From NCBI GenBank assembly GCA_964520655.1, contig CAZFNI010000041.1, positions 1 through 5,847 of the forward strand: a DNA stretch of 5,847 bases. Reading direction: 5' to 3'. This document shows positions 1 through 5,847 of the stretch, piece by piece. Source of the DNA: JACQQW01 sp964520655 (GTDB lineage Bacteria > Omnitrophota > Gorgyraeia > Zapsychrales > Fredricksoniimonadaceae). Made by a program: the position numbers and the translations under genes. Every line of letters begins with the position of its first letter. Positions within the stretch are counted from its first letter, which is position 1. The notes below the pieces were generated by a model. The model had not been told where the DNA came from. It worked only from the letters and a program-made list of their open reading frames with translations, and did not search any database.

Positions 1-1426
1 CTTTAGCTAATCCCAACGGACTAAAGGCCGGAAGGATACGCTGCACACGGCCCTGACAATTAGTGAATGTGCCGTCCTTTTCCGCATACACCGCGCTGGG
101 CAATATCACGTGGGCATAAGCGCATGTGTCATTGATATTGCTGCCTTGATAGACAAACAGCTTAACCTGTTTGACGGCTTGAACAACAGTGTCTTTGCCG
201 AACATCTTAACCAGATCCTGCCCGAAAACATACAGCATATCGATCTGTCCTGCTTTTGCTTTCTCCAAAACAGCAGCAATGTCAACAGCATTGGGAAAAA
301 TAGCTTCTGCACCAGCTGTGTTAGGGTTCTTATCCGCTTTGATCAAAAAGTCATCACTAAAACCCGTTTGACCCGGCGCTTTAAATGCGATATTGGTCAC
401 ATTTAATGTTTGTTGGAACAATCTTTTAACAGCATATAGATCCTCATTGGTCAGCTGTGCGGAAGCGATCACGCCTATGCGGTCCTGACGGCCAGCGTCT
501 CTTAAAGATCGGATCTGTTTGGCGATAACAGCAACGGCACTATCCCAGTCGGTCAAGTCATTTAAATATTGTGGCGATTGTACCCTGTTCTCGTCTATAA
601 AATGATAATTGTAACGGCCTTCATCGCACATCCAGAAATCATTAACAGTCGGATTATGGCGCGGTTTTAAACGCATGACGCGGGCGAATTTCTCTGTCCT
701 GGGCCGGCCTTTATCCCAATCAATATTAATATTGCATCCCATGCTGCAGCCTGGACAAACTGACTTGGTATGTTCCAAATACCATACCCGGCATTTAAAA
801 CGAAAATCTTTATCGGTCAAAGCCCCAACTGGGCAAATATCCACGACATTGGCAGAATACGCATTATCTAATTGCTTGCCGGGATAAATATCCAGTTCTG
901 AATGATCGCCGCGGTTAAACACGCCTAATTCATTGGTCTTGGTTACCGTATCCGAAAAACGAACACAACGCGTGCATAAAATGCAGCGCTCCTGGTCAAG
1001 CATGACATTCTTGCCGATCGCTTTTGCTTTTTTATGTTTCTTGACCTTTTCATCCCCCAGCCGGCTGCTGTATTGCCCGTGCTCCATGTAATAATCCTGC
1101 AATTTACATTCGCCGGCTTGATCACAGACGGGACAATCTAACGGATGATTGACCAGCAAGAATTCCAGAACAGTTTTACGCACTTCCAAGACTTTTGGAG
1201 AAGTGGTCTTAACGATCATGCCGTCAGCAACAGGCGTGTAACAAGCGATCTGGAGCTTCGGCTGCTTTTCAACCTCACACATACAAATTCGGCAATTCCC
1301 GGAAACAGGCAGGGCCGGATGATAACAATACCGAGGGATGTTGATCCCTAATTTCTCCGCCGCTGCTATGATCGTCGTTCCCGCAGGGACTTCGATCTCT
1401 TTTCCATCAATGGTCAGTTTTGGCAT
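1..1426 (-). CDS. nuoG: NADH-quinone oxidoreductase subunit G (NuoG), 3' end cut off by the window
   Basis: NuoG is the large iron-sulfur subunit of the complex I N module and passes electrons from NuoF towards the Q module. The window holds 475 uninterrupted codons from an ATG at 1426; the frame is open at the left edge. I translated it by hand. The N-terminal ferredoxin-like domain has C34, C45, C48 and C62 for [2Fe-2S] N1b. H94, C98, C101 and C107 follow for the His-ligated N5 cluster. C148, C151, C154 and C198 (in a CPVGAL motif) bind N4. C224, C227, C231 and C267 match the optional N7 site. From about residue 220 the protein is a degenerate molybdopterin-oxidoreductase fold, ending in view with the typical AEKDGTFTN stretch. 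The start overlaps the nuoF end by 13 bases, with only a weak GAG 5 bases upstream, so coupling to nuoF translation is likely. The total length is unknown; family members are commonly 600 to 900 residues. The identification is very secure. Confidence 0.97.
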   Translation of the reverse strand, partial: MPKLTIDGKEIEVPAGTTIIAAAEKLGINIPRYCYHPALPVSGNCRICMCEVEKQPKLQIACYTPVADGMIVKTTSPKVLEVRKTVLEFLLVNHPLDCPVCDQAGECKLQDYYMEHGQYSSRLGDEKVKKHKKAKAIGKNVMLDQERCILCTRCVRFSDTVTKTNELGVFNRGDHSELDIYPGKQLDNAYSANVVDICPVGALTDKDFRFKCRVWYLEHTKSVCPGCSMGCNINIDWDKGRPRTEKFARVMRLKPRHNPTVNDFWMCDEGRYNYHFIDENRVQSPQYLNDLTDWDSAVAVIAKQIRSLRDAGRQDRIGVIASAQLTNEDLYAVKRLFQQTLNVTNIAFKAPGQTGFSDDFLIKADKNPNTAGAEAIFPNAVDIAAVLEKAKAGQIDMLYVFGQDLVKMFGKDTVVQAVKQVKLFVYQGSNINDTCAYAHVILPSAVYAEKDGTFTNCQGRVQRILPAFSPLGLAK

Positions 1427-2673
1427 ATAGGCTCTTTGATCTTACTCTCAAATTCACTCTTGAATTTACTCACATAACTGCTTAAGCACATCGTCGTCGC
1501 ATCACCGAAAGCGCATATGGTGTTGCCGCCGATATTGTTGACAATTCCGGGCAGGTTCTGCAGATCGATCGGACGGCCTTTACCTTCATAAATACGTTTG
1601 ATATTACGGTACACCCAGCCGCTTCCCTCACGGCAGGGAGAACATTGTCCGCAGGATTCATGCGCATAGAACCTGGCCGCGATCATCGCCGCCCAGACCA
1701 TATCAGTCGTCTCATCCATCACAATGATCCCGCCGGAACCCGCCATCGTTCCGATGGCTTTTAACGAGTCAAAATCCATTTTGACATCGATCTGATCAGG
1801 CAATAATAGAGGCGCAGAAATACCGCCAGGGATAACCGCTTTTAATTTCTTGCCGTTGCGAATACCGCCGGCGTGTTCGTAAATGATCTCGCGCAGCGTC
1901 GTCCCATTAGGCAGTTCGTAAACACCCGGCTTATTGACATGACCGCTGATACAGAACAGACGGTTGCCGCCGTTCTTCTCTGAGCCAAGTCCCGCAAACC
2001 AGTCTGCCCCGTTTAAAATGATCGGTCCCACATTGCTGATCGTTTCCACATTATTAATAACTGTCGGGCAACCGAACAAACCTACCACCGCTGGGAACGG
2101 GGGTTTAAGACGTGGAAAGCCTTTTTTACCTTCCAGCGATTCTAACAGCGCGGTTTCTTCACCGCAAATATACGCACCGGCCCCTGGATGAACAACAATA
2201 TCACAATAAAACTCTGTGCCTAATATTCCTTTGCCCAAATACCCCTTAGCGTAAGCTTCATTGATCGCATTCTGCACGCGTTCAATCGAACGAACATATT
2301 CACCTCTAATATAAATGTAAGCTTTGTGGCTGCCGATGGCGTAACAAGCGATCAAGATGCCTTCCAAAAGCGCGTGGGGATCTAATTCAAAGATATATTT
2401 ATCTTTAAATGTCCCCGGCTCGCCTTCATCCCCGTTAATGACCAGATATTTCGGGTTTGGATTGGCTTGTGGAATGAAGCTCCATTTCATTCCCGTCGGA
2501 AAACCAGCACCGCCAAGTCCGCGCAGATTAGATTTCTTGACTTCTTCAATGACTTGCGGCGGCGTCATCTGGGTCAATGCCTTGCGTAAGCCTTCATACC
2601 CCTTGTTCTTTAGATAGGTGTCCAGACGGTATGAATTCTCTTTGCCGAAATTACGGGTAACGACTTTTTCCAT
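1414..2673 (-). CDS. nuoF: NADH-quinone oxidoreductase subunit F (NuoF), NADH/FMN-binding
   Basis: NuoF oxidises NADH: hydride goes to a bound FMN and electrons then leave through [4Fe-4S] cluster N3. At 419 residues it has normal family length. The glycine-rich FMN/NADH loop is at about residues 51-63 (GGAGFPTG core), followed by GDEGEPGTFKD near 81-91 and the GAGAYICGEET signature at 164-174. An SLBB-type region spans about 240-330. The N3 ligands are C341, C344 and C347 in ESCGQCSPCREG, plus C387 in TICAFGD. The loop reads RGLGGAG where many homologues have RGRGGAG. The ATG at 2673 lies 1 base after the nuoE stop and has no recognisable Shine-Dalgarno sequence, so translation is probably coupled to nuoE. 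The 3' end overlaps nuoG by 13 bases. NAD-reducing hydrogenase and formate dehydrogenase beta subunits share this fold, but the nuoA-G context settles the assignment. Confidence 0.98.
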   Translation of the reverse strand: MEKVVTRNFGKENSYRLDTYLKNKGYEGLRKALTQMTPPQVIEEVKKSNLRGLGGAGFPTGMKWSFIPQANPNPKYLVINGDEGEPGTFKDKYIFELDPHALLEGILIACYAIGSHKAYIYIRGEYVRSIERVQNAINEAYAKGYLGKGILGTEFYCDIVVHPGAGAYICGEETALLESLEGKKGFPRLKPPFPAVVGLFGCPTVINNVETISNVGPIILNGADWFAGLGSEKNGGNRLFCISGHVNKPGVYELPNGTTLREIIYEHAGGIRNGKKLKAVIPGGISAPLLLPDQIDVKMDFDSLKAIGTMAGSGGIIVMDETTDMVWAAMIAARFYAHESCGQCSPCREGSGWVYRNIKRIYEGKGRPIDLQNLPGIVNNIGGNTICAFGDATTMCLSSYVSKFKSEFESKIKEPICQN

Positions 2674-2674
2674 A

Positions 2675-3136
2675 TTATTTATGAAGGTCGATCAATTCAT
2701 CGACCATCTTTTTATTAAGCAGCCCTTTATATTCTTTATTGACCTGCATCATCGGCGCGATCTCGCAGGCCCCTAAACATTCCACAACGCTTAAAGAAAA
2801 CTTTCCATCGGGTGTTGTTTCCCCTGGCTCAATGCCTAAACGCATTTTAATATGTCCGATAATATCCTCAGCCCCAAGCAATGCGCATGCCGTTGTTTCG
2901 CAAACAGAAAAATGACATTTGCCTTTGCGTTCTTGATGGAACAAATGATAAAAGCAAACCACTTGATGCACATGGACAACGGGGATCCCGATATAAGCCG
3001 CCACATCGCTTTCAGCTTCAGGAGTGATCAACCCTTCTTTTTCCTGGACGTAATGAAGCACCGGTAAAAGCGCAGCCTTGCGCTGCTCGTACTTGGCGAC
3101 CAATTTATCAAGATCCGGTAAATATTCAGCTTTCAA
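2675..3136 (-). CDS. nuoE: NADH-quinone oxidoreductase subunit E (NuoE), [2Fe-2S] N1a subunit
   Basis: NuoE is the 24 kDa-type thioredoxin-like subunit that sits on NuoF and carries [2Fe-2S] cluster N1a, which is off the main electron path and near FMN. The 153-residue length is normal. An N-terminal helical part (about 1-65) contains the family stretch VHQVVCFYHLF at 57-67. A thioredoxin-like domain follows with ligands C79 and C84 (C-x4-C) and C120 and C124 (C-x3-C), the canonical spacing. The start is a TTG at 3136: no in-frame ATG lies near the N terminus, and a GGAGG sits 7 bases upstream. It follows nuoD by 18 bases, the only real gap in the window, and ends 1 base before nuoF. The assignment is secure; the start is well supported although non-ATG. 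Confidence 0.97.
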   Translation of the reverse strand: MKAEYLPDLDKLVAKYEQRKAALLPVLHYVQEKEGLITPEAESDVAAYIGIPVVHVHQVVCFYHLFHQERKGKCHFSVCETTACALLGAEDIIGHIKMRLGIEPGETTPDGKFSLSVVECLGACEIAPMMQVNKEYKGLLNKKMVDELIDLHK

Positions 3137-3143
3137 AACAAAA

Positions 3144-3148
3144 CCTCC
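3144..3148 (-). promoter_or_regulatory. Ribosome binding site of nuoE
   Basis: The minus strand reads GGAGG, a near-perfect Shine-Dalgarno core, with a 7-base spacer before the TTG at 3136. This is the clearest ribosome binding site in the window and decides the non-ATG start of nuoE. It lies in the 18-base nuoD-nuoE gap, which has no room for a promoter or terminator. Confidence 0.85.
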
Positions 3149-3154
3149 AACAGA

Positions 3155-4483
3155 TTATCGATCTAATTCTCCGGCGATCATATTGACCGACCCAAAGGTC
3201 GGCACCAGATCCGCCATGAGTTGACCTTCCAAACATTTATGCAGGGCCGACATGATCGGAAAACACGGCGGATGCACACGCACGCGCCAGGGATGATCAC
3301 GCCCGTCGCTGACAATATAGAATCCCAATTCACCATTGGCGCCTTCTGTCGGGAAATACGCTTCACCCACAGGAGGTTTAATGCCGTGGCCGTACATGAC
3401 CAGTTTAAAATGGTTCATTAATCCTTCAATATTGCCGTAGGTATCTTCTTTAGCAGGCAGGACAACATCCTTTTTTGCAGCATTGATACCTTTATAAAAT
3501 TCTTTTGTGCTTCCTTGCAGGGTGGGATCCAAGTCAACCCTCTCAACGATCAACCCCTGTGTCTCGCCCATTTTGGCGCGATCGACCATCTCGGAAGCCG
3601 GCATCACATCACCGCTTAATTCTCCAGCGATCGGTCCGTCCGGGATCTGCAGGAAACATTGTTCGATCATGCGCAGCGACTGCTCCATCTCCGCCATGCG
3701 CACGAAATAACGGTCCAGATTATCCCCGGTCGTTCCTGTAGGGACTTCAAAATCAAGCTTGTCATAGATCAGATACGGGTTTGCTTTGCGGACATCATAA
3801 GCAACCCCAGTCGAACGCAAGAAAGGCCCGGTTATGCCGTGGGCGATCGCATCTTCGGCCGACAATCTTCCGGTATTCTTCATGCGGTCAACAAAAATAC
3901 GGCTGCGCGACAATAAATTGTCTGATTCGATCAAAACTTTACGGACATCCGCGATCTTTTGGAACGCTTTATCCGCAAAACCTTCTGTCAGGTCTGCTTT
4001 CACGCCGCCAATGCGGACATAGGAGATCGTCAAACGCGCACCAGTGATCTCTTCGACTAATTCATACAAATATTCCCGCGCCTTGATCATGTATAAGAAC
4101 GCGGTCATGGCCCCAAGTTCCATCGCCGTCGCTGCAATACATGTCAAATGGTCGGTCACACGGGATATCTCCCCCATGATGACACGGATATATTTAGAGC
4201 GCTCCGGGATATCGATCCCCAACAGCTTCTCCACTGACATGGCAAAAGCAACATTATTCAGTAGCGGAGATACATAATTCAAGCGGTCGGTGTAGGGAAA
4301 ACACTGGGCATACATGACCGTTTCGCACATTTTCTCAAAGGCCCGGTGCAAATAGCCCATCTCGACATCAACACCCTTGATCTTCTCGCCTTCCAATTCC
4401 ATGATCAAACGGATGACACCGTGCATCGCTGGATGCGAGGGGCCTACGTTCAACAACATGGAGCGTTTTTCTGTTGCCATCAT
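3155..4483 (-). CDS. nuoD: NADH-quinone oxidoreductase subunit D (NuoD), 49 kDa quinone-site subunit
   Basis: NuoD is the 49 kDa-type Q-module subunit, related to the large subunit of [NiFe] hydrogenases. With NuoB it forms the cavity where quinone is reduced. The conserved GPSHPAMHG loop at 14-22 supplies H17 and H21; H21 aligns with the quinone-headgroup histidine known from structures. Y70 in LNYVSP aligns with the quinone-ligating tyrosine. The protein ends in GELDR (438-442), close to the usual C-terminal GEVDR. Hydrogenase-type metal-binding cysteines are absent, as expected. At 442 residues it is about 40 longer than typical separate NuoD proteins. The excess lies at about residues 287-338, between the PDGPI strand and the VLPAKEDTYG motif. 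The first ATG (4483) is followed directly by a second (4480). An AGG overlapping the nuoC stop gives a spacer of 5 or 8 bases, so either start could be used. nuoC ends 6 bases upstream, and the two genes are not fused. Confidence 0.98.
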   Translation of the reverse strand: MMATEKRSMLLNVGPSHPAMHGVIRLIMELEGEKIKGVDVEMGYLHRAFEKMCETVMYAQCFPYTDRLNYVSPLLNNVAFAMSVEKLLGIDIPERSKYIRVIMGEISRVTDHLTCIAATAMELGAMTAFLYMIKAREYLYELVEEITGARLTISYVRIGGVKADLTEGFADKAFQKIADVRKVLIESDNLLSRSRIFVDRMKNTGRLSAEDAIAHGITGPFLRSTGVAYDVRKANPYLIYDKLDFEVPTGTTGDNLDRYFVRMAEMEQSLRMIEQCFLQIPDGPIAGELSGDVMPASEMVDRAKMGETQGLIVERVDLDPTLQGSTKEFYKGINAAKKDVVLPAKEDTYGNIEGLMNHFKLVMYGHGIKPPVGEAYFPTEGANGELGFYIVSDGRDHPWRVRVHPPCFPIMSALHKCLEGQLMADLVPTFGSVNMIAGELDR

Positions 4484-4488
4484 TAAAA

Positions 4489-4491
4489 CCT
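4489..4491 (-). promoter_or_regulatory. Probable short ribosome binding site of nuoD
   Basis: AGG on the minus strand overlaps the nuoC TAG stop. It is 5 bases before the first nuoD ATG (4483) and 8 before the second (4480). The second spacing is closer to the usual optimum, so the real N terminus may be MATEK rather than MMATEK. The core is only three bases, so support is modest. Confidence 0.45.
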
Positions 4492-4984
4492 AATTTTGTG
4501 GTCCGATCAATGGTTGACGTTTATTAAACGGATAATCTTTACGCAGGGCATGTCCTTTGAATTCCTCATACATCAGAATACGCCTAAGGTCCGGATGCCC
4601 GACAAATTTGATCCCGAACATATCGAACACTTCCCGCTCATACCAATTCGCTCCCGGCCATAGATCGGTAAGCGTATCAACCTGAGGAGCTTGTTCACCT
4701 AACTGGACTTTGATACGGATGCGATGATTATATTTCAGGGAAAAAAAATGATAAACGACTTCAAAACGAAATTCTTTCTGTATCCTGCCGCCAGCATAAA
4801 ACAAATAGTCCACCGCCGTCAGGTCCATTAAGAAATTAAAATCCAGTTCCGGCGTTTCTTTTAAAAATCGAGCAACGGATTTCAATGCTTCAGGACGGAC
4901 AACCACGGTCTCATCGCCGCGGAACGCATGCGTTTCAATGATATCTTTTGAGAACTGTTCCTGGACGCGTTGAAGTGGTGTCAT
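4490..4984 (-). CDS. nuoC: NADH-quinone oxidoreductase subunit C (NuoC), 30 kDa subunit
   Basis: NuoC is a peripheral Q-module subunit without cofactors that packs against NuoD and helps assemble the connection between the N and Q modules. The 164 residues match stand-alone NuoC. The complex I 30 kDa signature lies at 116-133 (EREVFDMFGIKF then GHPDLRRIL) and is followed by the usual KDYP motif at 149-152. The ATG at 4984 overlaps the nuoB TGA in an ATGA junction, pointing to translational coupling. Only a weak AGG lies just upstream. The stop is TAG. In E. coli this protein is the N-terminal half of a NuoCD fusion; here a stop and 6 bases separate it from nuoD. There is no sign of damage. 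Confidence 0.97.
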   Translation of the reverse strand: MTPLQRVQEQFSKDIIETHAFRGDETVVVRPEALKSVARFLKETPELDFNFLMDLTAVDYLFYAGGRIQKEFRFEVVYHFFSLKYNHRIRIKVQLGEQAPQVDTLTDLWPGANWYEREVFDMFGIKFVGHPDLRRILMYEEFKGHALRKDYPFNKRQPLIGPQN

Positions 4985-5529
4985 GCCTGTAAGTCGATAT
5001 GTTTAATATGTTGTTGGATAGAATATGGTTGTGACACATGTTCAGGACGGCCGATCTTAGACGTTGGGTCATACAAAGTCCTTGACTGCTCCCCTTTTTG
5101 GATCTTTTCCTGCAGTTTCATCAAGCCATCAATGACATTTTCCGGACGGGGCGGACAGCCGGGAATATAAATATCGACCGGAATGATCGTATCGATCCCC
5201 ATAACCGTTGAATAATTATCATAGAAGCCGCCGGTACAAGTACACACGCCGAATGCCACCACCCATTTAGGCTCGCACATTTGGTCATGTACTTTCTTTA
5301 AGACAGGGGCCATTTTATGGCTGATCGTCCCGACAACGAACAAGACATCCGACTGACGGGGAGAAAAACGCGGGAAGCCGGCGCCAAAACGGTCAATGTC
5401 ATAGTGACCAGAGGCTGTTGACATGTATTCCATGCCGCAGCAGGCCGTGACAAAGGGATATTGAAAGATCGAGAATTTACGGGCCCAGCCTAACGCATCA
5501 TTGATCTTTGTGGTAAAAAAATCGCTCAT
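4981..5529 (-). CDS. nuoB: NADH-quinone oxidoreductase subunit B (NuoB), cluster N2 subunit
   Basis: NuoB is the PSST-type subunit holding [4Fe-4S] cluster N2, the last cluster before quinone, at the interface with NuoD. From the ATG at 5529 it is 182 residues. The tandem cysteines C30 and C31 lie in ACCGMEYM, with the remaining ligands C96 (FGVC) and C125 (IPGCPPRPE), matching the family pattern. RFSPRQSD (54-61) and HKMAP (71-75) are family motifs. I prefer the ATG at 5529 over an in-frame GTG two codons upstream: the ATG forms an ATGA overlap with the nuoA stop and has GGAG 5 bases before it, whereas the GTG overlaps that GGAG. Unusual points are C98, two residues after a ligand, and C85 at a position usually held by proline (QMCEPKW versus QMPEPKW). 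Related small subunits of hydrogenases were considered, but the neighbours and length fit NuoB. Confidence 0.97.
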   Translation of the reverse strand: MSDFFTTKINDALGWARKFSIFQYPFVTACCGMEYMSTASGHYDIDRFGAGFPRFSPRQSDVLFVVGTISHKMAPVLKKVHDQMCEPKWVVAFGVCTCTGGFYDNYSTVMGIDTIIPVDIYIPGCPPRPENVIDGLMKLQEKIQKGEQSRTLYDPTSKIGRPEHVSQPYSIQQHIKHIDLQA

Positions 5530-5847
5530 TCCCACTCCATCGCTTTCTTTTTCCAGACATAAACAAATCCCAGTACCAGAAAAGCCATAAATAATCCCAT
5601 CTCAACCAAACCAAAGATACCCAGATCCCTGAAATTCACCGCCCAGGGGAAAAGAAAGACTAATTCCACATCAAAGATAATGAACAGCATGGCAACGATA
5701 TAAAAATGCACCGGCATCTGATCGCCAGGCGAACCAAAGGGCGTCTTCCCGCATTCAAAAGTACTGGATTTAATGTCGCTTGGATGCTTAGGAGCAAGCA
5801 ATTTAGGGATGCCCAGCAAAACCGCTGATAACCCTATCGCGAACAAG
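5526..5847 (-). CDS. nuoA: NADH-quinone oxidoreductase subunit A (NuoA), 5' end cut off by the window
   Basis: NuoA is a small three-helix membrane subunit beside the quinone cavity. Its long loop between helices 1 and 2 is important for coupling. The window shows 106 codons ending at a TGA at 5526. Counting from the first complete codon (a TTG at 5846), the tail of helix 1 is at 2-18, the loop with the conserved ECG (C32) at 19-46, helix 2 at about 48-70 and helix 3 at about 75-98. D59 and E61 in FDVE and E82 in helix 3 match the spacing of conserved acidic residues of E. coli NuoA (D79, E81, E102). The sequence is already inside helix 1 at the edge, and most NuoA proteins have about 115-145 residues. 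The edge TTG is therefore probably an internal Leu codon, with 10 or more residues missing. The loop reads PGDQMPVHFY, without the arginines common in proteobacterial versions. The stop overlaps nuoB in ATGA. Confidence 0.95.
   Translation of the reverse strand, partial: LFAIGLSAVLLGIPKLLAPKHPSDIKSSTFECGKTPFGSPGDQMPVHFYIVAMLFIIFDVELVFLFPWAVNFRDLGIFGLVEMGLFMAFLVLGFVYVWKKKAMEWE
5535..5538 (-). promoter_or_regulatory. Ribosome binding site of nuoB inside the nuoA 3' end
   Basis: GGAG on the minus strand lies within the last codons of nuoA, 5 bases before the ATG at 5529. It favours this ATG over the in-frame GTG at 5535, which overlaps the GGAG itself. Confidence 0.65.

Noticed and set aside
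943..1125. Minus-strand open frames inside nuoG (106-312, 943-1125), nuoF (1482-1667) and nuoD (3178-3366) in a second frame
   Set aside because: They are out of frame with the motif-rich nuo proteins and look like frame-shadow translations without any family resemblance.
2357..2617. Plus-strand open frame of 86 codons opposite nuoF, with similar plus-strand frames opposite nuoD (3505-4277), nuoE (2852-3067) and nuoG (110-406)
   Set aside because: They lie wholly antisense to strongly conserved nuo genes, show no recognisable family motifs, and several overlap one another in different frames. They are shadows of the coding strand.
1414..2673. Possibility that nuoEFG belong to an NAD-linked hydrogenase or formate dehydrogenase instead of complex I
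   Set aside because: Directly adjacent nuoA-D in the same operon and a NuoG with N1b, N4, N5 and N7 ligands, in the standard complex I gene order, make complex I the clear reading. No hydrogenase metal-site subunit is present.
3137..3154. Possible internal promoter or terminator between nuoD and nuoE
   Set aside because: The gap is only 18 bases and is accounted for by the nuoE ribosome binding site. No inverted repeat or T-run is present.
5533..5535. GTG start for nuoB two codons upstream of the ATG
   Set aside because: It overlaps the GGAG that serves the ATG at 5529. The ATG gives an ATGA overlap with nuoA and a more typical arrangement.
5844..5846. TTG at the window edge as the true start of nuoA
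   Set aside because: The protein would begin in the middle of transmembrane helix 1 and be shorter than nearly all NuoA proteins. It is more likely an internal Leu codon of a gene cut by the window edge.

Overview
The window is one uninterrupted stretch of a respiratory complex I (NDH-1, NADH:quinone oxidoreductase) operon. All genes lie on the minus strand, so the operon reads from right to left: nuoA (5' end cut by the right edge), nuoB, nuoC, nuoD, nuoE, nuoF, nuoG (3' part cut by the left edge). Together these seven genes cover almost every base. The longest non-coding gap is the 18 bp between nuoD and nuoE. No promoter, terminator, RNA gene, mobile element, repeat or CRISPR array is visible. 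The transcript must start beyond base 5847 and continue past base 1, presumably into the membrane-arm genes nuoH-N, which are not in view.

The genes encode three parts of one enzyme. NuoE, NuoF and NuoG form the NADH-oxidising N module: NADH and FMN site in NuoF, then [2Fe-2S] and [4Fe-4S] clusters in all three. NuoB, NuoC and NuoD form the quinone-reducing Q module: cluster N2 in NuoB, quinone pocket between NuoB and NuoD. NuoA is a small membrane subunit next to that pocket. All cluster-ligand cysteines and histidines expected in the visible parts are present, including the four cysteines of the optional N7 cluster in NuoG. The complex therefore looks intact and NADH-linked, not a headless ferredoxin-type version. 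nuoC and nuoD are separate genes, unlike the nuoCD fusion of E. coli.

The source is a bacterium of moderate GC content (roughly mid-40s to 50 percent by eye). Tight packing, ATGA overlaps, one TTG start and moderate divergence from proteobacterial sequences suggest an uncultured or deep-branching Gram-negative lineage. Omnitrophota, other PVC-like groups or a deltaproteobacterial relative are possibilities, but the phylum cannot be fixed from this window.

This is largely an ordinary housekeeping respiratory locus and no new system is visible. The points most worth a second look are a roughly 45-50 residue insertion in NuoD, a marked excess of GATC tetranucleotides linked to the choice of isoleucine codon, extra cysteines beside an N2 ligand in NuoB, and retention of cluster N7 in NuoG.
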